Source of the DNA: a virus
Reading direction: 5' to 3' (one strand)
Length of the DNA stretch: 55,810 nt
Virus record (IMG/VR): IMGVR_UViG_3300023174_000201
Coordinates: 1 to 55,810 of that record
Shown here one piece after another: positions 23,574 to 31,706 of this stretch. The notes under the pieces are model-generated. The model saw only the letters and a list, made by a program, of their open reading frames with translations, ran no database searches and was not told the origin of the DNA. Position numbers and translations under genes: made by a program. Each line of letters opens with the position of its first letter. Position 1 is the stretch's first letter.

Positions 23574-26500
23574 ATGTCACTAAACTATAGAACACCCGGA
23601 GTAAACGTTAAAGAGTATTCTACTAATAACGTATCCCCCCTTATTGTAACATCTGATACGGTCTGCTTAGTTGGACCTGCACCCGGACTTATTGAGCGTA
23701 CCGAAGTTGTCACTCTAAACGGTTCTTCTACACCTGTGACCGTTACTGCTGTAAATAATCAAAACGGCACTACCGCAGCATTTCGAACCGCAAATGCTCA
23801 TAACCTGCAAACGGGTTTTCAAGTAAAAGTTCAGGGATTTTCGCCTGATACTTTTAATGGAGTTTATACAGTTGTTTCTGTTCCTGACCCTAACAATTTT
23901 GTTATTGATTGTATGGTAACTGATGCCGTAGCAACATTTGGTACATACTACAACGTATCCACCATTCCATTCGTTTACGAAACCGATCCAACTACAGCGG
24001 TAATGACTGCTTCAAGCATTAAATCTGTCAAAGCGGTTGATCCAACTCGCGCAAAAAACACTGCTTCAAATTATAACACGACCTCCGGATATGTTTCCGG
24101 TTCATACAAATTTGACCCAGTAACTCATACCCTTTCACGCAACAACCCCGTTCCTACTGCAACCCTTTCAACTGCACTTGACACAACCACTACCACTGTT
24201 GTTGCCAAGGGCGATCCCGATGGATTTGATACATACGGAACAATCCTTATTGACAGCGAAGAAATTACATATTCTTCAAAAAGTTTTAGTGGCGAACAGC
24301 AAACTGTTACCGTTAATCCAGTATCAAATCCCGGTGGTTCTACAGTTGCCGTCGCGGTTGCGTCCGATATTACCAATTTAACAGTTGCTACTACTGCCGG
24401 TAGTACCTCTGCTAATTTAAATGATCCGGGCACCCTTGCTATTAACACAACTTATACAATTTCTTCTAGCGCAATTCCCTCCGCTAATAATATTACATTT
24501 ACTACTGGTGGTAGTGTTGCTGCTACATCTTATACCGTTACTGGTGTGACGGTCGGATCAACTGGCACAACTGTTACCAAATCCGGAGGTTCCAGTTTTA
24601 CTTCTGCATTAGTCGGGGCCAAAATTATTGTTGGCGCACAAGCTAGAACTGTTGTAAGTATAACAGATACAAATACATTGGTCACAGATACAGCTTTTAG
24701 CCCTGCTATTACTTCGGGTACCTCGTTAACCAGTATCACTTATTTTCCAATCACGCTCTCTTCCGGCACTGGTGTCACCACTGGTACTAACTCAGCAGCA
24801 ACAATTGGTACTTCAAGAGTACTAAAAGGTGTAACTACAAACTTTACATCAGATATGGTTAACGGCAATATTAATGTTGCAAGTGCGGATTACACTATCG
24901 CCAATGTAATTAGTGGAACTTTAGCGGTTCTTGCAACTGCACCCGGAGTTTCTATTACCGCTACAAGTACATATACTATCAAGAAACCATACACGTTAAC
25001 ATTCAGTGATACCACCCTTGGTAATAATACAACGACCACAACAACGCAGATTCTTCCTCTTGCAACTGCCGCTAACATTAAAAGTGCATTAGCCGCTCTT
25101 ACAAGCGTAGGCGGAACTAGCAATGTTGCCGTTACTGGTAGTGCCCAAACCGGGTACGTAGTAACATTCCAAGGTGCGCTTGACGGAACAAATGTTGCAG
25201 CTATGACAGCCAGCATTACAGATGTTACAATTGCAGCAGCCGATGGTACGTTTAGTTTTCTTAATTGTGTTCGCGCTGCCAATGGTACCACCGCTGCTAC
25301 ACATTCTGTTAGCCCCACTCCCGCTTCAATTACTCAAACTACTCTTATTGCAGACGGAGCAGATGTGTATGTTAACTTTACATACACTCCCGGCGATTAC
25401 TTTAATGGACTTAGATTTACTAATGTTAATGATGTTGAGCGTCGTTATGGACCGGCTTACAAAGTTGTTAACCGTGTTGTAACTTCTAATATTGGCTCGC
25501 CCTTAACCCTTGCGGCAAGTCTTGCTTTTGAAAATGGTGCAACTGACGTTGTTATTCAACCAATTTTCTCAGTTAGCGGTAGTACTAAGTCTGCTCCAAC
25601 TAATGCTGAGATTACAAATGGTAGCGCTTGGCGAAACGCCTTAGAATCACTTAGGGCGGTCGAAGGTATTGGCACTATTGTCCCTGTGGTTGGTCAAACA
25701 AAATCATATAATTACGGTTCATCAACAGCATACTCACTTACCGATCAAGGTTTACTTTCAATTCTTCAATCTGTACAGGACCACATTCATTATCAACAAA
25801 CATATAATGATCAATACCTTGTGGGCGTTTTTGGAGAAGATGGCACAGACTCACCTTCTGGAAGTAGCTATGCAACGCCTGATACTTTAAGGACTCACGC
25901 TCAAATTCTCAAGGGCCGTTACGATGGCGCACACGCAGAGTCAATAGTGCTACTGTCACCCTCTCAGTTTGAGCGTTCGCTATCAAGCGGCACCGGTAAA
26001 GTACAACTTGGCGGTCAGTACGCAGCAGCAGCAATTGCTGGCATGATTGCTTCGCGCCCAGTATCTTCTACTCTTACACGCAGGTTTATTTCAGGATTTG
26101 ATAATGTCCTTGTTTCAAGGAATAAGGCTGATAAAATTACTGATTCTAGCTATGGCCTATTTGTTATTGAACAGATTGGTCGCGCAATTCAAGTAAGGCA
26201 TGCGATTACACTTGACGATAGTAACTCAGCAAGGCAGGAATTATCAGTGGTCAGGGCCAAGCATAAGGTTATTAACTCCCTTAGGTCAACAATCGATACC
26301 CAAATTATCGGTAAGATTGTTGCTGATAATGGTGCGGCCATTGTTGTAGCTTCGGCTGTGGCCAACACCCTTTCAATACTTGTCAACAACGGAGACATTG
26401 TAGCGTTTGGAAACGTTCAATCAAAAATTGTAACACTCAGTCCAACAGTTATTGAAGTAAGGTTCTCTTATAGGCCATCCTTCCCAGTCAACTACGTTGA

Positions 26501-26582
26501 TATCGCATTCTCCATCGACCTTACTGGTGGCAGCGCGAGCTTAGCAGATACAACAAACAACATTAACTCAGGAGCAATCTAA
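23574..26582 (+). CDS. Contractile tail sheath protein with nested inserted modules
   Basis: 1002 aa, about 350-500 longer than usual sheaths. It starts NYRTPGVNVKEYSTNNVSPL, the typical sheath N-terminus. The core resumes after about residue 590 (YFNGLRFTNVNDVERRYGPA) and ends with ALESLRAVEGIGTIVPVVGQ, SRPVSSTLTRRFISGFDNVL, LRSTIDTQIIGKIVADNGA and the beta-strand tail VEVRFSYRPSFPVNYVDIAF-like. Between residues 56 and 590 lie inserted beta modules: an NLQTGFQVKVQGF module (56-125) and a nested group (196-580) detailed in the findings. Ribosome site AAGGAG lies 11 nt before ATG. Sheath subunits stack on the tube and contract to drive it through the host wall. The inserts probably decorate the tail surface. 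Confidence 0.92.
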   Translation: MSLNYRTPGVNVKEYSTNNVSPLIVTSDTVCLVGPAPGLIERTEVVTLNGSSTPVTVTAVNNQNGTTAAFRTANAHNLQTGFQVKVQGFSPDTFNGVYTVVSVPDPNNFVIDCMVTDAVATFGTYYNVSTIPFVYETDPTTAVMTASSIKSVKAVDPTRAKNTASNYNTTSGYVSGSYKFDPVTHTLSRNNPVPTATLSTALDTTTTTVVAKGDPDGFDTYGTILIDSEEITYSSKSFSGEQQTVTVNPVSNPGGSTVAVAVASDITNLTVATTAGSTSANLNDPGTLAINTTYTISSSAIPSANNITFTTGGSVAATSYTVTGVTVGSTGTTVTKSGGSSFTSALVGAKIIVGAQARTVVSITDTNTLVTDTAFSPAITSGTSLTSITYFPITLSSGTGVTTGTNSAATIGTSRVLKGVTTNFTSDMVNGNINVASADYTIANVISGTLAVLATAPGVSITATSTYTIKKPYTLTFSDTTLGNNTTTTTTQILPLATAANIKSALAALTSVGGTSNVAVTGSAQTGYVVTFQGALDGTNVAAMTASITDVTIAAADGTFSFLNCVRAANGTTAATHSVSPTPASITQTTLIADGADVYVNFTYTPGDYFNGLRFTNVNDVERRYGPAYKVVNRVVTSNIGSPLTLAASLAFENGATDVVIQPIFSVSGSTKSAPTNAEITNGSAWRNALESLRAVEGIGTIVPVVGQTKSYNYGSSTAYSLTDQGLLSILQSVQDHIHYQQTYNDQYLVGVFGEDGTDSPSGSSYATPDTLRTHAQILKGRYDGAHAESIVLLSPSQFERSLSSGTGKVQLGGQYAAAAIAGMIASRPVSSTLTRRFISGFDNVLVSRNKADKITDSSYGLFVIEQIGRAIQVRHAITLDDSNSARQELSVVRAKHKVINSLRSTIDTQIIGKIVADNGAAIVVASAVANTLSILVNNGDIVAFGNVQSKIVTLSPTVIEVRFSYRPSFPVNYVDIAFSIDLTGGSASLADTTNNINSGAI
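24160..25310 (+). other. Nested beta-module insertion inside the sheath gene
   Basis: Protein-level reading: a module with YGTILIDSEEITYSSK (24160-24280) is interrupted and its matching end, CVRAANGTTAATHSV, appears only at 25254-25300. Inside lies a second module (ITNLTVATTAGSTSANL, 24369-24519), itself interrupted and resumed at 24747 (PITLSSGTGVTTGTNSAATI). The inner inserts have SFTSALVGAKIIVGAQ and NFTSDMVNGNINV type sequences plus a YTLTFSDTTLGN ... VTFQGALDG domain. The boundaries are approximate. Confidence 0.7.
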
Positions 26583-26583
26583 A

Positions 26584-27231
26584 ATGGCAGCAGATCTTAT
26601 TGGCGCAGATAACCGCGCAAGAGTTGGTGGCTCAGGCTTTACAGTTTTCACTTGGGACAATAAACCGGTTCTTTTTGCTCAAGAAGTTGCTCATAAGTCA
26701 CCAACACCAGTTGGCGTTGGCACCGTTGCCATTCACCCACTAGATGAGCCTTATCCCGTAGAACTTATTACACCTCTTGCCGCAAATATGGGCGAGATTA
26801 CACTTAATCTTTATGAGCTTTATGGCGCTCAGGTTTGGGAACGTCTTGCTGACTACTTAAGCAAGCAAGAATTTTCTCCTATGCCCGGTGCAGGCGAGTC
26901 GGGCGGCCTTGGTCACGGTCCCGTAGACATCGTAGGTATCTTTAACGCTGTTGCTAACAGCAAGGATCCTATTAAGATTGTCAAGTACGTCAAGCCACCA
27001 AAGATTCGTGGTAAGGCAATGAGGCCTTACACAGAAGAATATCACAATTGCGTAATTTCTTCAGTAGTTGACGGCGAGACAATTCAGGTTGGCACAATGG
27101 AAATTGTCAAGCAAATCACAGTCAATTACACCTTCATGACACGCAATAATAAGAATCCAATGAAAGACAATCGTTCAAAGAATATTGGCGGCTCTCTCAT
27201 TAACGATTCAACAAGTACGTCATTTAGATAA
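26584..27231 (+). CDS. Tail tube protein
   Basis: 215 aa immediately after the sheath gene (AGGAG overlaps the sheath stop region). The sequence is beta-rich: GGSGFTVFTWDNKPVLFAQE, GVGTVAIHPLDEPYPVELIT, MGEITLNLYELYGAQVWERL and YHNCVISSVVDGETIQVGTM, ending QITVNYTFMTRNN. This fits the beta-barrel tube protein that polymerises as hexameric rings inside the sheath. Codon choice is C-rich like the capsid gene, consistent with high expression. A hairpin follows the stop. Confidence 0.87.
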   Translation: MAADLIGADNRARVGGSGFTVFTWDNKPVLFAQEVAHKSPTPVGVGTVAIHPLDEPYPVELITPLAANMGEITLNLYELYGAQVWERLADYLSKQEFSPMPGAGESGGLGHGPVDIVGIFNAVANSKDPIKIVKYVKPPKIRGKAMRPYTEEYHNCVISSVVDGETIQVGTMEIVKQITVNYTFMTRNNKNPMKDNRSKNIGGSLINDSTSTSFR

Positions 27232-27240
27232 TTTCCGGAC

Positions 27241-27279
27241 CTTAAACTAGAGAGGTATAGATTACTTCTCTAGTTTAAG
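27241..27279 (+). other. Long perfect hairpin between tube and chaperone genes
   Basis: CTTAAACTAGAGA (27241-27253) pairs with TCTCTAGTTTAAG (27267-27279), a 13-bp perfect stem with a 13-nt loop. No U-run follows; three bases later comes AAGGAAAG, the ribosome site for ATG 27292. It may be an attenuator, an RNase processing site or a 3' stabiliser that lowers chaperone relative to tube expression. Confidence 0.75.
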
Positions 27280-27291
27280 ATAAGGAAAGTT

Positions 27292-27825
27292 ATGGAAGAG
27301 CAAGGTATTATTGAAGAGCAGGAAGATACATTTCCTGAAGATGTTATTGAAGAGGTTGAGGGTCTTTTATGGCTTGGATACCTTGAAGAAACAGTTGACT
27401 TTTGCGGTCACGAATTTGTCATTAGAACTCTCAGGTTAGAGGAAGAAATTCTTGCTGGCCTTATTACAAAAGATTATATTGAAACTTTAGCTCAAGCAAA
27501 AGCTTGGGTTGCGGCACAAATTGGCCTTGCACTTGTTTCAGTTGATGGAGATCCCGACTTTTGTCCTCAGGCTGGTCCAAATAAAAAAGACTATGCGCGG
27601 GCTAGATTTCATTATGTATCCTCTAATTGGTTTGAGCCAACAATTAATTACCTTTACGTTAAATACACTGGTTTAATTGAACGGCAATTAGCAGCCATTC
27701 AGGAAATGGAAAATTTATCACAAGGGAGTCGGATTACCTTTATGGCCTCGCCCGACTCTTTGACAGACAGGGGCGATTCAATACCGTCGGAGATACTGGA
27801 CATGTTGGAGGAGGAGGAGGATTAA
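27292..27825 (+). CDS. Tail assembly chaperone (upstream ORF)
   Basis: 177 aa, acidic at both ends (DTFPEDVIEEVEG ... LDMLEEEED). The core FVIRTLRLEEEILAGLITKD and YVKYTGLIERQLAAIQEME fits phage tail-assembly chaperones, which wrap the tape measure during tail polymerisation. It sits after the tube and before the tape measure, as expected. It is followed by an open -1 frame, so a fused longer form by programmed frameshifting is expected, as in most long-tailed phages. Confidence 0.82.
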   Translation: MEEQGIIEEQEDTFPEDVIEEVEGLLWLGYLEETVDFCGHEFVIRTLRLEEEILAGLITKDYIETLAQAKAWVAAQIGLALVSVDGDPDFCPQAGPNKKDYARARFHYVSSNWFEPTINYLYVKYTGLIERQLAAIQEMENLSQGSRITFMASPDSLTDRGDSIPSEILDMLEEEED

Positions 27826-27881
27826 ACCCCCTTCAACTTCGTCTGCTTTCATATCTATTACAGCGTGAAGCACAAGATGAA

Positions 27882-28073
27882 GTGACTATGTTTGAAGCCG
27901 AATTCAAACAACGAGTTTTTGCTGCCAGTCCAAGTATTTACCGTCAAATGTTTGGCGAAGATGAATCGGAACAATACCTAGATCCGTCTGAGGTTAAGAA
28001 CGTAGTTCCTCAAAGCGACGAAGAGTTTCAAGCTATGATGAAAGAACTAAAGGGCTTTGGTATTGGGCTATAG
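27882..28073 (+). CDS. Tail assembly chaperone, downstream -1 frame (fusion product)
   Basis: The -1 frame relative to the upstream ORF is open from 27681 to the stop at 28071-28073. The coding part beyond the upstream stop reads LNPLQLRLLSYLLQREAQDE, then VTMFEAEFKQRVFAASPS and MFGEDESEQYLDPSEV. The ATG at 27882 has no Shine-Dalgarno, so translation most likely comes from -1 slippage in 27681-27825. No textbook X-XXY-YYZ heptamer is present: GGAAAAT at 27707-27713 is closest. A GGAGGAGGAGGAGGA run ends at 27821, where an internal Shine-Dalgarno-like signal could stimulate slipping. Confidence 0.75.
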   Translation: MTMFEAEFKQRVFAASPSIYRQMFGEDESEQYLDPSEVKNVVPQSDEEFQAMMKELKGFGIGL

Positions 28074-28388
28074 TCGATCTGGAGAATTAGAGATGTTTCC
28101 GCCAGCGTTGCAGCGACAATTGTGTTTACAACGACAGGTTTTGATTGAAATCAAAGAGTCGTCCATGTCATGCTGAATTCGATCTGAAACAGAAATAAGC
28201 CCTCCCAGTGTTACATTGAAGCCACGAACCACAAATGCAGGAACCATCATAAACGCGATGAGAGAACAGCCTAATATTCCTCCAATGCTAAATTCTCCCT
28301 TTTTGCCATTGTCGTCTTTGCTTAATTGCATATAAGCGCCAACGGGGATACATACAAACAACCAGTAGATAAATGCTAATGCGATCAT
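28068..28388 (-). CDS. Small membrane protein on the minus strand within the tail operon
   Basis: 106 aa. Two hydrophobic segments are clear: IALAFIYWLFVCIPVGAYM (residues 2-20) and GGILGCSLIAFMMVPAFVV (about 36-54). The C-terminus is Cys/His-rich (KTCRCKHNCRC). No family recognised; size and topology resemble holin-like or superinfection-exclusion proteins, but neither is shown. It has a perfect-spacing promoter (TTGTCA-17-TACAAT) and no leader, and its last codons overlap the chaperone end by 6 nt in antisense. An independent gene inserted into a structural operon (a 'moron') fits best. Confidence 0.72.
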   Translation of the reverse strand: MIALAFIYWLFVCIPVGAYMQLSKDDNGKKGEFSIGGILGCSLIAFMMVPAFVVRGFNVTLGGLISVSDRIQHDMDDSLISIKTCRCKHNCRCNAGGNISNSPDRL

Positions 28389-28524
28389 ACGTATAATTGT
28401 AGCGCATCTCTAATGCAATGACAAGAGAATTTTAACAACCGCAATTTTGCAAATAAAAAGTGACAAGTTGTGATTGTACTCACGATTGTAGCGCACCTGA
28501 CCCCTAATTATTAAGAGAACTTTT
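28389..28524. promoter_or_regulatory. Spacer between membrane gene and tape measure with an 11-nt direct repeat
   Basis: 136 nt of AT-rich DNA. It holds the minus-strand promoter and a direct repeat ATTGTAGCGCA at 28396-28406 and 28485-28495 (each followed by T/C-CT). The second copy lacks a -35 on the minus strand. The repeats could be binding sites for one regulator. The tape-measure ribosome site AAGAGAAC lies at the right end. Confidence 0.45.
28396..28424 (-). promoter_or_regulatory. Consensus sigma-70-type promoter of the minus-strand membrane gene
   Basis: Read on the minus strand: TTGTCA (28424-28419), 17-nt spacer, TACAAT (28401-28396), then 7 nt to the ATG (28388). The transcript should start at or within a base of the start codon, so the mRNA is leaderless, a common arrangement in actinobacteria. 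The 11-mer ATTGTAGCGCA that includes the -10 recurs at 28485-28495. Confidence 0.8.
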
Positions 28525-30957
28525 ATGCCTGAAAAAACTCCCAAGATTAAAGCTCAATTAATTAGCATTGACAATTCGGTATTAACTGATATTGCCAAAG
28601 CTCAATCTATGGCCATGCAGAATTTTTCTGGGGAGTTAGATCAAATTGCAAGCAGCATTAGTATTTTGGAAGAAACAATTCCAAAAGCAATGATGGATGC
28701 CATGAAGCATTTTACAAATGAGTTTATTAAAAGCAATGCGGCGCAGCAACCAAAAGTTCCCACGGGTGGCATTTCGGCCTCAGCATCTGAGGCAACAAAA
28801 GCCAGTCCAACCGGCGATCATCAAACGACTGCTACGGGCACTACAAGCCCTACTCCAATAGCCTCTACAGGCCCTACAAGCCCTACGCCTGTTAACTCAT
28901 TAACAAGTACTTTTAAATCAGGAGAGGGGCCTCTTAAAAGTATAAGAAAATTAGAAGCAATGGGTCCGGGTAGTGGAGCCGAAAGCGTGGGCCAACTAAG
29001 CGATCAATCTATTGAAGGACTTGGTACAGTTGGTGCAGACATTGAAGCTTTAAAAGGTGCCCGTCGAGAGGTTGCAAGGTTTAGTAAAACGCCTAGAAGT
29101 AAACTAGGCAAGGCGGTTACAGCTTTAGAAAGCGTTGCGGGCGGAGAATGGAACGGGGGCCTTGGAGACAAAATTTTAGACAAAGTTGTGGGTAAAAAAG
29201 TTAAAAAAGAACAGCCCAATGTTGAAGAGCAACCCAATGTTGAAGTTTCTGCCGCTGCTGGAGGAAAGGGAGGAGGTCGCGGAAAAAAACCCACGATAAA
29301 AACCGGTGGAACGGCTGATGGTGAAGAAGGTGAAGGCGGCGGCCCTGACGAATTTAAAGCACCAGAAAAAGGACGATTTATTCCAAGGTTTGGAGATCAA
29401 AGGTATACTTCTCAAGATTACGGCAAACTAAGTAGCGATTTATTGACAGGCGCGGCAAAAAGAGTTGCGGGTCGTGGAAAAGCTGATGAAGCAACGGGAA
29501 CTACCACTGGAGATTTGCTTAGTAGAGGGTTTACTTCCGGTTCTAAAATTATAGATCGGGTGTCAGATGACGTTCTTCCCGTTGGTCGCATGGCAATGGA
29601 CGCTTATAGGCAAACTGGAGTATCAAAAGTTCTTGGATCTGGCCCTATGGAATTTGCAAAGACCAATGTGGCTCTTGGTACGCAACAAGGTGTAGATCCG
29701 GGAACTGGGGACCTTGAAGTTGGAGGATTTGGCGTTCGTTTAAATTCAATGTTATTCAATCAAGCCGGGCGCGAAGGCGCAAAAATGAAATTGATGGCTC
29801 TTAAAGATGCAAGGGGGGCAGGAATTAACGCTCAACAGTCAATGGATAATATGAAAGCTGTCTCTGGTTTAGGATATAACGAAGGCACGGAACGCTTTGA
29901 TCGGGCCAAATCTTCTCTTGATTTGGTTCAACAGCAATATGGAGAGGTTACGCCTCAAGACGTTCAATTACTGGATTTAACAACAAGGTATTCTCCTAAA
30001 GGTCCCGGTGCCGCACTAAGCGATTTTAATAATTTACAAACTCAAACTTTTAAAAACAGACAGTATGTACCTTTAGATTTTAAAGATGCAAAGGCTGATC
30101 AAATGGAGATGGCGCAATATTCTAGAACTGTAGGTGGAACGGCCATGCAGGGGGCGCAAACGGCTCAGCATATTGAACTTGCTACGGGTATGCAGGCAAG
30201 AGAAACTAAGCCAATTATGCAAAGTGGATTTTATCAAGCCAACCTAGCCTTGCAATCTGGTCTCATGCCTTATCAAGCCGGTTTGGCAACTACAGGAGAA
30301 ACCGTTTCAGCTTTAAGAAAAAGCATCAAAGATGTTAAAGATGCTGCGCCCGAGGGTGACATTATACGAAAAGATAAATATGGTCAAACCGTTGTTACAA
30401 AGGCAGAAGACAGCAAACGGGCTTTTGCCGCTGGTCAGCTTGGCATTAGTCCTGAACAAATGGCGACCGTCGAATCTGGTTTGGCAAAGACCGAAGCGGC
30501 AGAAAATGTTCAATCTGGTTTAGAAGTAAAAACTCCGCTTAAAAAGAGCGTTTGGCAAAGCATGAGCAAAGATTTGAAAACGTCTGGATACGATAAGAAC
30601 AGAATTAAAGCTATCGAAGAGGCAGGTAAAAGCGATAAGGGTATTGGCGGAACAAAAGAGGCAAAAGAAGCAATGGTTGCAAAAATTAAAGAATTTGAAG
30701 GCCAAGATACCAAAAAACTGCGCGACAGTGGCATTGATCTTCCCGGTCAGGATAAAAGAGATGGTGGTGGCGGAAATCAAGCAAGTGTTGGAGGCGTTAC
30801 AATTGAATTGAAAGGCTCGGCTGCTGATTTGTTTAAAATTAAATCACAAGAAAGTAAAGCTCATTCAGATGGCGGTGGAAAGTCTACTGCTCAGGCGGAG
30901 CTTGAAAATCGCTCTAAGACCAAGGGTGACATGGCTAGCAACCTAGTATCTAATTAA
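28525..30957 (+). CDS. Tape measure protein (tail length determinant)
   Basis: 810 aa directly after the chaperones, the expected place. The N-terminal 80 residues are helical (VLTDIAKAQSMAMQNFSGEL, IPKAMMDAMKHFTNEF). A Thr/Pro/Ser linker with repeats (TSPTPIASTG, TGPTSPTPV) follows, then a duplicated EQPNVE, Gly/Lys-rich stretches, and a long helical Ala/Gln/Lys-rich region (residues 330-690). No lytic domain or clear transmembrane segment was seen, unlike many tape measures. At about 1.5 A per residue it predicts a tail near 120 nm. Identification rests on position and helical composition. Confidence 0.75.
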   Translation: MPEKTPKIKAQLISIDNSVLTDIAKAQSMAMQNFSGELDQIASSISILEETIPKAMMDAMKHFTNEFIKSNAAQQPKVPTGGISASASEATKASPTGDHQTTATGTTSPTPIASTGPTSPTPVNSLTSTFKSGEGPLKSIRKLEAMGPGSGAESVGQLSDQSIEGLGTVGADIEALKGARREVARFSKTPRSKLGKAVTALESVAGGEWNGGLGDKILDKVVGKKVKKEQPNVEEQPNVEVSAAAGGKGGGRGKKPTIKTGGTADGEEGEGGGPDEFKAPEKGRFIPRFGDQRYTSQDYGKLSSDLLTGAAKRVAGRGKADEATGTTTGDLLSRGFTSGSKIIDRVSDDVLPVGRMAMDAYRQTGVSKVLGSGPMEFAKTNVALGTQQGVDPGTGDLEVGGFGVRLNSMLFNQAGREGAKMKLMALKDARGAGINAQQSMDNMKAVSGLGYNEGTERFDRAKSSLDLVQQQYGEVTPQDVQLLDLTTRYSPKGPGAALSDFNNLQTQTFKNRQYVPLDFKDAKADQMEMAQYSRTVGGTAMQGAQTAQHIELATGMQARETKPIMQSGFYQANLALQSGLMPYQAGLATTGETVSALRKSIKDVKDAAPEGDIIRKDKYGQTVVTKAEDSKRAFAAGQLGISPEQMATVESGLAKTEAAENVQSGLEVKTPLKKSVWQSMSKDLKTSGYDKNRIKAIEEAGKSDKGIGGTKEAKEAMVAKIKEFEGQDTKKLRDSGIDLPGQDKRDGGGGNQASVGGVTIELKGSAADLFKIKSQESKAHSDGGGKSTAQAELENRSKTKGDMASNLVSN

Positions 30958-30969
30958 TAAATTAATCTA

Positions 30970-31698
30970 ATGACTAATTCAGAACTAATCTTTACTCATC
31001 CTGCAATGACTAACAGGCCATTGGTTATTCCAATTCGTCCCGATCAGATTACATGGTCATATGGACTTAATACTCAAACTTATCCAACTTTTGACGGCGA
31101 AGTTGTACAAATTCTTTCAATGTATGTTGGCGATATGCAAATCAATGGAACGGTATCAACATATAAGCAAATGGAAGACATTTATAGTTGGTTTATTCAA
31201 TATATGCAAAATGCAACTCAGGGTGGCAGAGGAAGGGTTTCTAAACAATATGACAGTCGCCCTGTTGAAATGCACTACTTGTATCGTGGATGGAAATTTG
31301 ATATCTACCCCAAAAGTTTACCCGGATTTAGATATGGAAAAGAAGTGGTCGCTCCAACTTGGCAACTAACCGCAGCAATTTCTGAGTATAGCGACAATTT
31401 TAGAGATTCCGTTCTTTCAGAGCAGATGTTTGCTGGTGAGGCGGCTGCAAGTGGGTTTGAACCATTCGGAACGGCAACTGGGGAAATTGGATATGAGGAA
31501 AGCAACCCTTGGAGCGCACCAGACGCAAATAAAGCCACCAGAGACGCTCAATTAAAAAAACTTGAAGATCACCTTGTTAATTTGATTCCAACTTATTTAG
31601 ACGGGTCTTTTAAAGATCTTGAATCATCCTATTCTCAACCTCATATTAAGGCCCCTGAAAAAAATGGAAAAGAAAATAAAACTGAGAAGGCAAAGTAA
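30970..31698 (+). CDS. Tail-tip / baseplate component downstream of tape measure
   Basis: 242 aa. Residues 1-150 are beta-rich (PLVIPIRPDQITWSYGLNTQ, VQILSMYVGDMQINGTVSTY, IYPKSLPGFRYGKEVVAPTW), resembling small tail-tip proteins that join the tube to the hub. The C-terminal 60 residues are charged and likely disordered (EKNGKENKTEKAK). No Shine-Dalgarno; TTAATCTA lies before the ATG. It forms one operon with the next gene (9-nt gap). Confidence 0.72.
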   Translation: MTNSELIFTHPAMTNRPLVIPIRPDQITWSYGLNTQTYPTFDGEVVQILSMYVGDMQINGTVSTYKQMEDIYSWFIQYMQNATQGGRGRVSKQYDSRPVEMHYLYRGWKFDIYPKSLPGFRYGKEVVAPTWQLTAAISEYSDNFRDSVLSEQMFAGEAAASGFEPFGTATGEIGYEESNPWSAPDANKATRDAQLKKLEDHLVNLIPTYLDGSFKDLESSYSQPHIKAPEKNGKENKTEKAK

Positions 31699-31706
31699 AA
31701 CTTTAA

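Noticed and set aside
24125-25318. Long minus-strand frames in the sheath gene
   Set aside because: Val/Ala-rich translations that follow from the repeated Thr/Ser codons of the plus strand; no start signals and no domain.
29000-29360. Possible membrane or lytic domain in the tape measure
   Set aside because: The region is Gly/Lys/Pro-rich linker with no hydrophobic segment or catalytic motif.
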